DNA of 64,000 bases from Myxococcales bacterium (GTDB lineage Bacteria; Myxococcota; Polyangia; Nannocystales; Nannocystaceae). The translations under genes and the position numbers were made by a program. The DNA lies in assembly GCA_016793465.1 (NCBI GenBank), contig JAEUJW010000039.1, positions 124,001 through 188,000 on the forward strand. Direction: 5' to 3'. Below, in pieces: positions 1 through 8,392 of this stretch. Each line of letters begins with the position of its first letter. Position 1 is the stretch's first letter. The notes beneath the pieces are model-generated. The model was given only the letters and a program-made list of their open reading frames with translations. It was not told the origin of the DNA and did no database searches.

Positions 1-10
1 GGGCCTCGGG

Positions 11-16
11 TATGGT
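11..16 (+). promoter_or_regulatory. Start-proximal -10-like hexamer TATGGT
   Basis: TATGGT ends 9 nt before the ATG at 26 and no Shine-Dalgarno sequence is seen. This matches the spacing repeated at other unit heads in the window and suggests a leaderless transcript. The -35 region would lie outside the window. Confidence 0.4.
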
Positions 17-25
17 CGGCCGTAT

Positions 26-1372
26 ATGCGATTCATGGCGTGGACGGCGGTGCTGGGGCTGGTGGCCTGCAACGGGGGCGGCGGGGACGGCAGCGGGGGC
101 TTCACCGTGACCACGCCGGAGACGGACCCGGGCACGTCGACGACGATGGCGACGTCGACCACGGCGCCGCCGACGTCGTCGACGTCGAGCCCGACCGAGA
201 CGACGGCGACGCCGACGACGACGGAGATCGCGGACACGACCGCCGGCGAGACGGCGAGCGAGACGACCGGCCCGCCGCCGACGACGGGGCCGGACGACAC
301 CAGCACGGGCGAGTCGTCGTCGAGCGGGGCCGACGATACGACCGCCGGCGAGGTGTGCGAGGCGCCGGGGCTGCTCAACGTGTGCGACGAGGGCTCGGAC
401 GACCCGTTCCACGCGCTCGGCCTCAACTGCGCGGGGGCGCCGGAGAACACCCTGCCGATCAGCAACGAGAAGTTCACCTCGATGCCGGTGGCGTACACGG
501 TGGCGACCGGGTTCGGCAGCGCCGAGGACCCGATGGCGCCGGGCGAGCTGCTGTTCCGCCCGCGCGAGGGCAAGAAGCTGCTGGTCATCAGTACCGGGCG
601 GGTCGGCGCGCTCGACGACGACGGCGTGCTCGTCGAGACCACGCCGCAGTACGACAACGCCAACAACTTCAACCCCGACAACCCCAACGCCCTGCCGGCG
701 CCGATGAGCCCGCTGCCGGGCAGCAACGGCGGGATGGGCGGCGCGCCGTTCACCGACTGCGACGGGGTCCACGACTGCTCGGACTCGATCGACCCCAACT
801 GGACGCTCGGCAACGGCGACCCCAACGACCTGCTGTTCGCGCGCTTCGACATCACGGTGCCGGCCGGCACCCACGGGTTCGAGTTCGACGTGGCGTTCTT
901 CTCGTCGGAGTACCCTGAGTTCGTCGGCGACAAGTTCAACGACATGTTCATCGGCTGGTCGACGAGCGAGGCCTACACCGGCAACGTGACCTTCTACGCC
1001 GATCAGCCGTTCACGGTCACGGCCCTGGCCCAGGCCATGGAGGTCAGCGGCTACGTCGACGCGGCGCCGGAGCTGGCGGGCACCGGCTTCGAGGGCAACG
1101 GGTCGACCGGGTGGACCACCGTGTCGGCGCCGGTGATCCCGGGCGAGACGTTCACGTTCGCCATGGCGATCATGGATATGGGCGACAGCAGCAAGGCCAC
1201 GGTCGCCGTGCTCGACGCCTGGCGCTGGAGCTGCCAGGGCTGCGTGTCCGAGGCCGACGACCCGGCGTGCGGGCAGGACGGCCACCCGCCGTGCTGCGGG
1301 CTGTGCGTGGCCATGCAGGACGACCCCGACTGCGGCATGCCGTTCCACCCGATGTGCTGCATGGCGGGCTGA
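26..1372 (+). CDS. Choice-of-anchor-L-like secreted lipoprotein
   Basis: Predicted 448-residue surface lipoprotein. A short hydrophobic leader ends in LGLVAC, so Cys15 is the likely lipidation site. Residues about 16-110 are a Thr/Ser/Asp-rich low-complexity linker, as in other lipoproteins of this window. Residues about 120-405 resemble choice-of-anchor L domains: an N-terminal NCAGAPEN stretch, then NDLLFARFDITVPAG and FFSSEYPEFVGD, typical of this beta-rich extracellular family. The tail (about 405-448) is Cys-rich with paired CC motifs. The function is unknown; surface display or adhesion is inferred. Met4 (position 35) is an alternative start, but the TATGGT box fits the ATG at 26. Confidence 0.75.
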   Translation: MRFMAWTAVLGLVACNGGGGDGSGGFTVTTPETDPGTSTTMATSTTAPPTSSTSSPTETTATPTTTEIADTTAGETASETTGPPPTTGPDDTSTGESSSSGADDTTAGEVCEAPGLLNVCDEGSDDPFHALGLNCAGAPENTLPISNEKFTSMPVAYTVATGFGSAEDPMAPGELLFRPREGKKLLVISTGRVGALDDDGVLVETTPQYDNANNFNPDNPNALPAPMSPLPGSNGGMGGAPFTDCDGVHDCSDSIDPNWTLGNGDPNDLLFARFDITVPAGTHGFEFDVAFFSSEYPEFVGDKFNDMFIGWSTSEAYTGNVTFYADQPFTVTALAQAMEVSGYVDAAPELAGTGFEGNGSTGWTTVSAPVIPGETFTFAMAIMDMGDSSKATVAVLDAWRWSCQGCVSEADDPACGQDGHPPCCGLCVAMQDDPDCGMPFHPMCCMAG

Positions 1373-1471
1373 GGCCGGGCGGCGCGTCGCTTGCGCGGCG
1401 CGCGGCGGCGGGTCGGACGGGGATCCGACGTCTCTAGCGTGCGGCCGGCAGCCGCGCTAAGAGTCCCGGAC

Positions 1472-2236
1472 ATGCGGCGCCTCCTCCCCCTCGTGCTCGT
1501 GCTCGCGGCGTGTCCCCAGGCCAACCCGGTCGATCCGGCGGCCGGCAAGGTCGAGGCGCCGCCGGTCATCGACGGGCGGGTGGTCACCGTCGACGGCGAC
1601 CTGTACCCGACCAAGACCGGGAAGACCGCGGTCGCTCCGCCGCCGCCGTCGCCGGGCACCGGGGTGACCGACGAGACCAACGGCAAGTGCCGGCTGTACG
1701 CGCCGGAGCTGCCCGACCCGACCTGCTGCGCGCGCGAGCTCGGCTTCGACGTGGCCACCGTGCAGGCGGCGTGCGGGCTCAAGATCTACCTCGGCGAGTC
1801 GTTCTACGGCACCTGCGGCTACCACTTCGTGCCCGACGCGGTGGCCGGCGGGGCCGCGGCGCGGTGGTTTCGCATGTCGCTGGTCGCCGAGCCGACCGCG
1901 AAGGAGGCCGCGGAGGCCCACGACCGCCGCGCCCGCAAGCGCGGCGCGGGCGTCACGGCCGCGCCGTTCCCCGGGGTCGACGGCGTGTACTGGAGCTCGC
2001 AGGACGAGCTGCACTGGGCGTTCGTGCCGGGCTGGTCGTCGGTCCGCATGTTCACGTGGTCCGACGCGAGCTGTTCGCCCGAGGGGGTCGCCAGGGTCCT
2101 GAGCCAGCTGGTCGCGGCGCCCGAGGTCGCGGCGGGCACGCCCCGGACCTCGCTGGTGCCCTCGGCGAACCCCGCGGCGGCGCCGGCCCCCGCGCCGCCG
2201 GCGACGCCCGCCGGGCCGGCGCGGGCCGCCGGGTGA
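1472..2236 (+). CDS. Hypothetical lipoprotein with Cys-containing domain
   Basis: 254 residues. The ATG at 1472 is preferred over an in-frame start at 1391 because it begins a clean lipoprotein signal, MRRLLPLVLVLAAC, with the lipobox Cys at 14. The body (residues 60-230) has several Cys (CRLYAPELPDPTCCARELGF, QAACGLK, GTCGYHF, DASCS), suggesting a disulfide-stabilised periplasmic domain. The C-terminal 30 residues are Ala/Pro-rich. No family was recognised. TAAGAG at 1458-1463 lies 8 nt before the start, an imperfect example of the start-proximal box. Confidence 0.65.
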   Translation: MRRLLPLVLVLAACPQANPVDPAAGKVEAPPVIDGRVVTVDGDLYPTKTGKTAVAPPPPSPGTGVTDETNGKCRLYAPELPDPTCCARELGFDVATVQAACGLKIYLGESFYGTCGYHFVPDAVAGGAAARWFRMSLVAEPTAKEAAEAHDRRARKRGAGVTAAPFPGVDGVYWSSQDELHWAFVPGWSSVRMFTWSDASCSPEGVARVLSQLVAAPEVAAGTPRTSLVPSANPAAAPAPAPPATPAGPARAAG

Positions 2237-2272
2237 GCCCGGAGGGGCTGGGCAAGCGCGCGCGGATGACCG

Positions 2273-2278
2273 TATGCT
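2273..2278 (+). promoter_or_regulatory. Start-proximal -10-like hexamer TATGCT
   Basis: TATGCT lies 7 nt before the ATG at 2286. It overlaps the region of the alternative ATG at 2274, which argues that 2286 is the real start. Confidence 0.4.
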
Positions 2279-2285
2279 CGCGCCG

Positions 2286-2582
2286 ATGCGTGCGCTCGTC
2301 CTCGTCGTCGCCCTGTTCCCCGTGATCGCCCGCGCCCAGGCGGCCTCGACCGGCGGTCCGACGACCACGACCGCGACGACCGGGGCGACGTCCGGCGGCA
2401 CGGCGCTGCCGCCGACGACCGGCACGACCGGGGCGACGACCGGCGACTCGACCGGCGTGGGCGAGCCGACCGGGGCGCCGCCGCCGGAGTACACGCCGTG
2501 CGGCTGCCGCGGCGACGCCGCGCCCGCCGGCTCGCTGCTGGCGGTCGGCGTGCTCGCGCTCGGGCGCCGGCGCCGGCGCTGA
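2286..2582 (+). CDS. Small MYXO-CTERM-type surface protein
   Basis: 98 residues. The protein is little more than a signal peptide (MRALVLVVALFPVIARAQA), a Thr/Gly/Ser-rich linker with several TTG repeats, and a C-terminal sorting signal: CGCRGDAAP, a hydrophobic stretch SLLAVGVLALG, then five Arg. This architecture matches the myxobacterial MYXO-CTERM sorting tag, where the Cys region is thought to be processed and anchored to the envelope. There is no globular domain, so it may be a short surface spacer or a remnant of a larger protein. An upstream ATG at 2274 adds four residues. It is convergent with the minus-strand gene that ends 2 nt downstream. Confidence 0.6.
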   Translation: MRALVLVVALFPVIARAQAASTGGPTTTTATTGATSGGTALPPTTGTTGATTGDSTGVGEPTGAPPPEYTPCGCRGDAAPAGSLLAVGVLALGRRRRR

Positions 2583-2584
2583 GC

Positions 2585-3904
2585 TCACTGCGGGAGCACG
2601 GTGCCGACGCCCGCGCCCCACCAGCTCACGCCCTTGTTGCCGAGCGGGGTGACGACCTTGGTCACGGGGTCGACCTTGATCATCTGGCCCGACGAGTCGA
2701 AGGCGAGGATGAGGCCCTCCCAGCCGGCCAGGCCGTAGACCGAGAAGTAGCCGTTGAGGGTGGCGAGCTCGCCGGTCGAGGCGCCGGTCTTGGGGTCGAC
2801 GGAGATGATGACCGTGCCGGGCGCGCCGCCCTTGTTGACGGCGGCGAAGGTGCCGACGCCCTCGATCGAGAACGAGTCGCCCGAGGAGGTCAGGCCGTTG
2901 CCGTACTGGCCGAGCTGCACGGCGTTGATCATGCCGTTCATCAGCTTCAGGTGGTACCACTGGCCGCCGGTGGTGATGCCGATGAGCGCGTCCTTGTCCG
3001 GCAGCACGGTGCCGGCGGGCACCCAGGTCAGGCCGTTGTAGCTGTTGGGCAAGGAGCCGAGCCAGTAGCAGAACGCGGTCGTGGGGTTGCAGACGAACGC
3101 GTCGTTGAAGGTCACGCCGAACAGCTGGCCGCTGCGGTCGATGGCCACGTCGGTCATCTGCCCGGAGTGCGACTCGTACTGGAACGCGCCGACCGGGGCG
3201 ACCGCGTAGGTGGCGACGTCGACGGTGTGCAGGTTGCCCGAGGAGTGGGCGTAGATCTTGAACGGGGTGACGACGCCGGGCTTGGTGCCGTCGTTCGGGA
3301 ACACGTCGTCGCCGTTGGGGATGCCGTCGCCGTCGAGGTCGAAGTCGCAGACGTCGCCGGCGCCGTCGCCGTCCTTGTCCTCCTGGCCGGGGTTGGCGAT
3401 CGCCGGGCAGTTGTCGTCGGGGTCGAGGTGACCGTCCATGTCGGTGTCGACGTCGGGCGGGTCGCCGGTGCTCGAGTCCTCGCCGGAGCTCGAGTCGCCG
3501 ATGCCCATGGTCGTGTCGTCGCCGGTGTCGCCGGTCGAGCCGGTCGAGCTGGTGCCGGTGTCGGGGTCGGTCGAGCCGGAGCTGGTGTCTGAGTCGACGG
3601 TGGTGGCGACCGAGGTGGACGGCTCGACGGTGTCGTCGGTGGTCACGGGGTCGGTGGTCGACGTCTCGGGGATGCACGGCGCGGTCTGACAGGTGTCGGG
3701 GCCGCTGTCGGAGTCCGAGGTGGTCGGGGGGTCCGTGCTGGTCGCGGAGGAGGTGGTGTTGGCGGCCGTGCCGGTCGCCTCGGTGGCGGTGGTGGCGGTC
3801 TCGGTCGCGCCGGTGGTCGTGTTGGTGTCGGACGAGTCCGGCGTGCACGCGGCGATCGGCAGGGACAGGCAGAGCAGACGTTGCAGCGACAAGGGCAGGC
3901 GCAT
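2585..3904 (-). CDS. Lipoprotein with thrombospondin type 3 repeats and propeller-like domain
   Basis: 439 residues. The leader ends in LPIAAC (Cys20). Residues about 21-140 are a Thr/Ser/Asp linker. Next comes an Asp-rich calcium-binding segment of thrombospondin type 3 type (DTDMDGHLDPDDNCP, EDKDGDGAGDVCD, DLDGDGIPNGDD) at about 145-205. The C-terminal 230 residues contain repeated motifs (VDVATYAVAPVGAF, VAIDRSGQLFGVTF, ISVDPKTGASTGELATLNG, IKVDPVTKVVTPLG) like the blades of a beta-propeller. This suggests a calcium-stabilised secreted sensor or binding protein; the ligand is unknown. The upstream spacer 3905-3985 of the divergent-free minus strand is AT-richer than average (GATTAATTC) and may hold the promoter. 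Confidence 0.65.
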   Translation of the reverse strand: MRLPLSLQRLLCLSLPIAACTPDSSDTNTTTGATETATTATEATGTAANTTSSATSTDPPTTSDSDSGPDTCQTAPCIPETSTTDPVTTDDTVEPSTSVATTVDSDTSSGSTDPDTGTSSTGSTGDTGDDTTMGIGDSSSGEDSSTGDPPDVDTDMDGHLDPDDNCPAIANPGQEDKDGDGAGDVCDFDLDGDGIPNGDDVFPNDGTKPGVVTPFKIYAHSSGNLHTVDVATYAVAPVGAFQYESHSGQMTDVAIDRSGQLFGVTFNDAFVCNPTTAFCYWLGSLPNSYNGLTWVPAGTVLPDKDALIGITTGGQWYHLKLMNGMINAVQLGQYGNGLTSSGDSFSIEGVGTFAAVNKGGAPGTVIISVDPKTGASTGELATLNGYFSVYGLAGWEGLILAFDSSGQMIKVDPVTKVVTPLGNKGVSWWGAGVGTVLPQ

Positions 3905-3985
3905 GTTGAATTAATCCCCCGCCGGACGATAACCGATCGCCGCGCATCGTGGGTACGGGGCCGCTGGCCCCCGCCTGCCGGCACG

Positions 3986-5239
3986 TCAGCGGCGCCGGCG
4001 GACGAGCAGCAGCAGGGCGGCGAGGGCCAGGCCCGGGGGGATGTCGTGCGTGCGGCACCCGCCGCCCTCGCCGACGGGTCCGCCGGTGCTGGAGTCGGTG
4101 TCCGTGTCACCGTCGGTGTCGGTGTCCGAGTCGGTGTCGGGGTCCTCGGAGCCCTCCTCCAGGATCGTGAAGCGCACGCGGCCGGTGGCCGGGTTGCCGC
4201 CGTCGTCGACGGCGGTCACGCGGAGGTCGTACTCGCCGGCCGGCGGGTTCTTCAGCAGGAGGTCGAGGCGCACGTTCTCGCCCTCGTAGAGCTTCTGCCC
4301 GGCGGACGTGACGGTGATGGCGTAGAACTGCGGGTCGAGGTCGTCGACGATCTCGCCGAGCAGCGGGATCTCGACCGGGCGCACGTGGAACGAGCCGTCC
4401 TCGGGGCTGGTGATCGTCAGCGTCGGCGGCGAGGTGTCGGGCACCGCGGGGCCGAACAGGTACAGCAGCTCGCGGTAGCTGTTCTGGAAGCCGGCCTCGC
4501 AGAACATCTCGTGCACCGAGTTGCACACGCCGCTGGTCTCGACGAGGTCGGTGTTGCCGACGATCTTGTTGCAGGTGTCCTGGAAGTAGGGCGTGGCCTG
4601 GGCGACGAACGGGTGCAGGTTGTCGAACTCGCTGTCGACGTGCTCGAGGCCCCAGGTGTGCGCGGCCTCCTGCAGGATGATCGTCGCGCCGATGTTGGAG
4701 CCCTGGAAGGCGCCGGCGAAGCAGGTGTCGTTGGCCCACAGGTTGCCGCAGTCGACGTAGGGGGCGATGCCGGCGAACTCCTGGGCGCCGAGGTCGCCGT
4801 AGAGGACCATGGTGTACTCGGCGTCGTCGCCGGCGGGGCGGCGGGTGACCGCGCGGACGCCGAAGTCCTCGAGGTCCTTGCGCACGGCCTGGATGATCGA
4901 GACACGGCGCGACTCGTCGCCGATGAACGGGCCGACGTAGCCGTCGAACAGGTCGGCGAGGCTGCTGCAGTCGTGGCGGCTGTCGTTGCCGCAGCCGCGG
5001 CGCAGCACGGCGCCGTCGAAGTTGATGTAGAGCGTCTCCGGCTGGCCGGCGAACACGGGCAGGACGTCGGGGCCGGCGAGCGGGAGCTCGGCGGTGCGGA
5101 TGTGCGGGCCGGGGCGCTCGGGCGTGTCGTCCGACCACGGCGGGACGGTGTTCGCCGGGGACGCCGCGGCGAGCGCGGGCACCAGGGCCAGCAGGGGCAG
5201 CACCGGGGCAGGGTAGATCAAAACGCGCCGCGGAGCCAC
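3986..5239 (-). CDS. MYXO-CTERM protein with degenerate metzincin-like motif
   Basis: About 417 residues from a GTG at 5239. That start is chosen because it gives an Arg-containing signal peptide (MAPRRVLIYPAPVLPLLALV, cut after AAA); TTG 5221 and GTG 5203 are alternatives. It overlaps the upstream gene's 3' end by 22 bp. The central region has QEAAHTWGLEH, which copies the HExxHxxGxxH zinc signature except that the first His is Gln. Conserved Cys follow, then an Ig-like domain (TSPPTLTITSPEDGS onwards), an Asp/Thr linker, and a MYXO-CTERM tail (GGCRTHDIP, hydrophobic stretch, four Arg). It is likely a surface-anchored metallopeptidase-fold protein whose catalytic competence is doubtful. Confidence 0.65.
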   Translation of the reverse strand: MAPRRVLIYPAPVLPLLALVPALAAASPANTVPPWSDDTPERPGPHIRTAELPLAGPDVLPVFAGQPETLYINFDGAVLRRGCGNDSRHDCSSLADLFDGYVGPFIGDESRRVSIIQAVRKDLEDFGVRAVTRRPAGDDAEYTMVLYGDLGAQEFAGIAPYVDCGNLWANDTCFAGAFQGSNIGATIILQEAAHTWGLEHVDSEFDNLHPFVAQATPYFQDTCNKIVGNTDLVETSGVCNSVHEMFCEAGFQNSYRELLYLFGPAVPDTSPPTLTITSPEDGSFHVRPVEIPLLGEIVDDLDPQFYAITVTSAGQKLYEGENVRLDLLLKNPPAGEYDLRVTAVDDGGNPATGRVRFTILEEGSEDPDTDSDTDTDGDTDTDSSTGGPVGEGGGCRTHDIPPGLALAALLLLVRRRR

Positions 5240-6204
5240 ACGCCGCCGAGGCTCGGGCCGAGCTGCAGGTTCGCGCGACGGTCGGCGCGGCCGGGGCGGG
5301 TGTAGAGGACCGCGCCGGCGATCAGGCCGGCGACGCCGAGCGCGGTGAGGCCGCCGCCCAGCGTGCCGGCGAGGATGTTGGCGGTGTGGCCGTTGGCCGT
5401 GGTGATGGTGACCGAGCGGGTGAGGGCGAGGCAGCGCTCGGAGGCGTCGTTGCCGGCGCACGCCTCTTCCTGCATGGCGGTCACGTCGGCGAGCTCGCCG
5501 CGGAACTGGCGGCCCTTCATGGCGAAGCCGAGGCCCGAGGCCACGCCGGCGGCCAGCGAGAGGCCGCCGAGGGCGAGCAGCGCGGCGCCGGCGGGGCGGG
5601 TGTCGGCCGGCTTGACGATCGTCGCCGCGGCGGGCGGCTCGGGGCAGGCGTCGGCGGGTCTCTCGACGGCGGCGCTGACGGTCGGCGCCGGCGGCTTGCG
5701 GGCGTCGAGGGCGGCGAGCGAGCGCTCGATCTGCGCGAGCAGCGAGCTGACGTTCTGCAGCGAGCCGATGGTCGGGTCGCGCTCGAGCTCGACGCGGAAG
5801 TTCGTCAGCACCGACTGGGCGCGCCGCAGGTCGGCGACGTCCTTGGTGATCTCGTGGCGCCGCATGTACGCGAGGCCGACGTTGTAGAGCAGCTGCGGCA
5901 GGCGGCTGCGGTCGTAGGCGGCCTCGAAGCGGGCCACCGCGGTCACGTAGTCGCCGATGAAGTAGGCGCGCTCGCCCTCGGCGTACAGCTCCTCGGCGGT
6001 CTGCGGGGTCGCGGCGATGTCGGTCGGGCCGGCGAAGTCGCGGGGCTCGTCGGCGGCGCCGGCGAGCGGCGTCGGCGGGGCGCCCTGCAGGCCGACGGCG
6101 CCGGGCGGCGAGGTCGGCGTCGGCGCGGCGGCGACGGGCGAGGGGGCAGCGGACAGGGCGGCGGCGAGGACCGCGAGGGGGGCGCGGCGAACCAACAGCG
6201 GCAT
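5218..6204 (-). CDS. TPR-containing membrane protein
   Basis: 328 residues. A signal peptide (MPLLVRRAPLAVLAAALSAA, cut near VAA) is followed by a Pro/Ala linker. A TPR-like helical region (about 65-165) contains AEELYAEGERAYFIGDY and LLYNVGLAYMRR. A second Pro-rich linker leads to two hydrophobic segments (ALLALGGLSLAAGVASGLGF near 215 and ILAGTLGGGLTALGVAGLIA near 275). Such signal-TPR-TM proteins are common beside myxobacterial Ser/Thr kinases and are often called 'tetratricopeptide repeat protein'; the role is unknown. It is divergent from the kinase gene at 6264, with 59 bp between the starts. Confidence 0.65.
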   Translation of the reverse strand: MPLLVRRAPLAVLAAALSAAPSPVAAAPTPTSPPGAVGLQGAPPTPLAGAADEPRDFAGPTDIAATPQTAEELYAEGERAYFIGDYVTAVARFEAAYDRSRLPQLLYNVGLAYMRRHEITKDVADLRRAQSVLTNFRVELERDPTIGSLQNVSSLLAQIERSLAALDARKPPAPTVSAAVERPADACPEPPAAATIVKPADTRPAGAALLALGGLSLAAGVASGLGFAMKGRQFRGELADVTAMQEEACAGNDASERCLALTRSVTITTANGHTANILAGTLGGGLTALGVAGLIAGAVLYTRPGRADRRANLQLGPSLGGVWLRGAF

Positions 6205-6213
6205 GATCTCGGG

Positions 6214-6219
6214 AGGATA
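6214..6219 (-). promoter_or_regulatory. Start-proximal -10-like hexamer TATCCT
   Basis: On the minus strand TATCCT lies 9 nt before the ATG at 6204. It is the mirror partner of TAAACT at 6249-6254 for the divergent kinase gene. Confidence 0.45.
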
Positions 6220-6248
6220 CGCCGCTAGGCCGGGCGGGCCAAGTGGAC

Positions 6249-6254
6249 TAAACT
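6249..6254 (+). promoter_or_regulatory. Start-proximal -10-like hexamer TAAACT
   Basis: TAAACT ends 9 nt before the kinase ATG at 6264. No purine-rich ribosome site is present in the 9 nt between them. Confidence 0.45.
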
Positions 6255-6263
6255 CGCGGGGCG

Positions 6264-7664
6264 ATGGAGGAGCTGGGAGAGGACTACGAGGCGCTCCCGG
6301 AGATGCACCTCGAGGGCAAGATCCTCGCGGATCGCTACAGGATCGTGCGGCGCATCGGCGACGGCGGGATGGCGACCGTGTACCTCGCGGAGCACACGTC
6401 GATCGAGAAGCAGTGCGCGATCAAGGTCCTCAACATCGCCTACGCGCACCAGCAGGAGGCCGTCGACCGCTTCCTGCGCGAGGCCCGGGCGGCCTCGCGG
6501 ATCCAGCACGAGAACATCGTCGACATCACCGACTTCGGGCGCGCGCCCAACGGGTCGGTGTTCTTCGTGATGGAGCTGCTGGCCGGCGAGGACCTGGCCA
6601 CCACGGTGCGCCGCGAGGGCGCCATGCCGTGGCCGCGGGTGCGCCACTTCGCGCTGCAGATCAGCCGGGCGCTGGCGGCGGCGCACGCCCGCGGGATCGT
6701 GCACCGCGACCTGAAGCCCGAGAACTGCTTCCGCGTGACCCGCGGCGGCGACCCCGACTTCATCAAGGTCCTCGACTTCGGCATCGCCAGGGTGGCCACG
6801 GGGTCGCTCGGCGAGCGGGCGCTGACGTCGGCGGGCACGGTGTTCGGGACGCCGGCGTACATGTCCCCGGAGCAGTGCGACGGCCGCACGGCCGACGCCC
6901 GCAGCGACGTGTACGCGCTGGGCTGCGTGATGTTCGAGCTGCTGACCGGGCGACCGCCGTTCATGGCCGACACGCCGCTCGGGTACCTGAAGCAGCACTC
7001 GTTCGACGAGCCGCCGGCCCTGCGGGCGGTCGCGCCGCGGGCGGGGATCCCCGAGCGGGTCGAGGCGCTGGTGCTGCAGGCGCTGGCCAAGCAGCCGGAG
7101 GCGAGGTTCCCCGGGATGGAGGCGCTGGCGACCGCGATCGAGGCCGTCGACGCGGCGGAGGTGGTGCTGGCCACCGCGCCGGAGCCGGAGCCGCGGGGCC
7201 GCGCGCGCTGGCCGCGGCTCGCGGTGGCGCTGGCGGCGGTGGTGCTGGCGACGGGGATCGGGGTGGCGCTGGCCGGACGCGACCCGCCGCCGCCCGAGCC
7301 GACGCCCCGGCCGGCCCCGCCGGTCGCCGAGCCGGCCCCGCCGAGCCCGCCCGAGCCCGCGCCGCCGGCGGAGGTGGCGGTGAAGGTGCTGTGCAACGTC
7401 GACGCTGAGGTCGTGGACGCGGCGAGCGGCGAGGTGCTCGGGCGCACGGGATCGGCGCTGCTGCTGCCGCGGTCGGACGCGGTCCGTTCGCTGCTGGTGC
7501 GGGCGCCGCAGTACGGCGAGGAGGCGCTGCAGGTCACGCCGAACGGCGATCAGGCGCCGACGGTCGTGCTGCGCAAGCTGAAGGCGGCGGGCGGGGCCAA
7601 GAAGAAGCCGGGCAAGGGCGACAACGCGTTGCGGCCGATCAACCCGTTCTCGAAGAAGGGTTAG
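6264..7664 (+). CDS. Hanks-type serine/threonine protein kinase, membrane-bound
   Basis: 466 residues. The cytoplasmic kinase domain covers about 24-290: glycine loop IGDGGMATVY, ATP-binding Lys54 in CAIKVL, catalytic HRDLKPEN at 147-154, DFG at 171, activation-segment end SPEQ, and the Asp of SDVYALG. All key catalytic residues are present, so it should be active. A Pro/Glu linker precedes a single membrane helix (about 316-338, LAVALAAVVLATGIGVALAG). The extracytoplasmic part is a Pro-rich stalk and a small PEGA-like domain (about 370-450) that ends in a Lys-rich tail. This is the common kinase layout of myxobacteria. The signal sensed and the targets are unknown. Confidence 0.9.
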   Translation: MEELGEDYEALPEMHLEGKILADRYRIVRRIGDGGMATVYLAEHTSIEKQCAIKVLNIAYAHQQEAVDRFLREARAASRIQHENIVDITDFGRAPNGSVFFVMELLAGEDLATTVRREGAMPWPRVRHFALQISRALAAAHARGIVHRDLKPENCFRVTRGGDPDFIKVLDFGIARVATGSLGERALTSAGTVFGTPAYMSPEQCDGRTADARSDVYALGCVMFELLTGRPPFMADTPLGYLKQHSFDEPPALRAVAPRAGIPERVEALVLQALAKQPEARFPGMEALATAIEAVDAAEVVLATAPEPEPRGRARWPRLAVALAAVVLATGIGVALAGRDPPPPEPTPRPAPPVAEPAPPSPPEPAPPAEVAVKVLCNVDAEVVDAASGEVLGRTGSALLLPRSDAVRSLLVRAPQYGEEALQVTPNGDQAPTVVLRKLKAAGGAKKKPGKGDNALRPINPFSKKG

Positions 7665-7667
7665 CGT

Positions 7668-7673
7668 TATCCT
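7668..7673 (+). promoter_or_regulatory. Start-proximal -10-like hexamer TATCCT
   Basis: TATCCT lies 6 nt before the ATG at 7680, just after the kinase stop codon. The lipoprotein gene could therefore have its own promoter despite the 15-nt gap. Confidence 0.4.
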
Positions 7674-7679
7674 CCGGGG

Positions 7680-8315
7680 ATGCGCCTTGCGAGCTGCTGC
7701 CTGGTGATGTGCGTGGGCCTCGGCGCGGCGTGCTTCACGGAGCCGCCGTCGGTGCCGGAGGAGAGGATGACCACGTCGACGGCGACCGAGGAGGCGCCGA
7801 CGTCGGAGGGAGGGTCGGGCAGCACGGGCGGGAGCGAGGGCTCGAGCGGCGTCGTGAGCGCGACGCAGGCGTCGATCACGGCGACCGACGGCGACACCGT
7901 CGCGACCACGGGCGCGCCGGCGGCGCCGGACATGGGCTTGTTCGGCTGCTTCGCCGAGACCTGCGCGCCGTGGCAGCCGCCGGACTGCGCGGGCAGCTGC
8001 GGGCCGCCGGACGCGGCGGGCGCGTGCCTGCTGACGCTGCTGCGCGATCGGGCGGCGGGCCGCGGGGACGTGCGCACGTGCAGCGGCCCGTGCGTGCGCA
8101 CGGCGTTCGTCGGGCGCGCCGGCGGGACCGACGAGGTGTCGCGGCAGACGGCGGTCGAGGTGCCCGAGGGGCTCGGGGACTACAAGGACCTGAAGCGCTG
8201 CTCGCTGCGCGAGCCGGCGTTCTTCGACGCGTGCCTGGCGGGGCTGACGAGCGAGTGCGTCGACAGTTCGAACTGGTACGCCGACTGCGTCGACGGCGAG
8301 CCGCTGTGTATGTGA
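7680..8315 (+). CDS. Cys-rich hypothetical lipoprotein
   Basis: 211 residues. The leader ends in LGAAC (Cys18). Residues 19-85 are a Thr/Ser/Glu-rich linker. The C-terminal 120 residues hold about ten Cys (FGCFAETCAPW, PDCAGSCG, GACL, RTCSGPCVR, KRCS, DACLAG, SECVD, ADCVDG, PLCM), which implies a compact disulfide-rich periplasmic or surface domain. No known family was recognised. It is followed by a perfect hairpin and a convergent gene. Confidence 0.6.
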   Translation: MRLASCCLVMCVGLGAACFTEPPSVPEERMTTSTATEEAPTSEGGSGSTGGSEGSSGVVSATQASITATDGDTVATTGAPAAPDMGLFGCFAETCAPWQPPDCAGSCGPPDAAGACLLTLLRDRAAGRGDVRTCSGPCVRTAFVGRAGGTDEVSRQTAVEVPEGLGDYKDLKRCSLREPAFFDACLAGLTSECVDSSNWYADCVDGEPLCM

Positions 8316-8330
8316 GCGGTTAAAAGGCGA

Positions 8331-8357
8331 CCGGGCAGGTCTTTTGGACCTGCCCGG
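8331..8357. terminator. Perfect 11-bp stem-loop between convergent genes
   Basis: Inverted repeat CCGGGCAGGTC / GACCTGCCCGG with a TTTTG loop, centred between the stop codons of two converging genes. It could terminate transcription from either side. There is no long T tract after the stem, so the mechanism may not be classic Rho-independent termination. Confidence 0.7.
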
Positions 8358-8392
8358 CGTGGGGAGCGGCGAGCCCTCGCGGGCTCGGCCTG

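Noticed and set aside
3750..3985. tRNA or rRNA genes anywhere in the window
   Set aside because: No TTCGA-like T-loop with CCA-ready acceptor stem or rRNA motif was seen in this or any other spacer I inspected; a tRNAscan run would settle it.
2052..4058. Long minus-strand reading frame overlapping known genes
   Set aside because: Arg/His/Pro-rich translation typical of the off-frame of GC-rich DNA; the strand already carries a well-formed lipoprotein gene.
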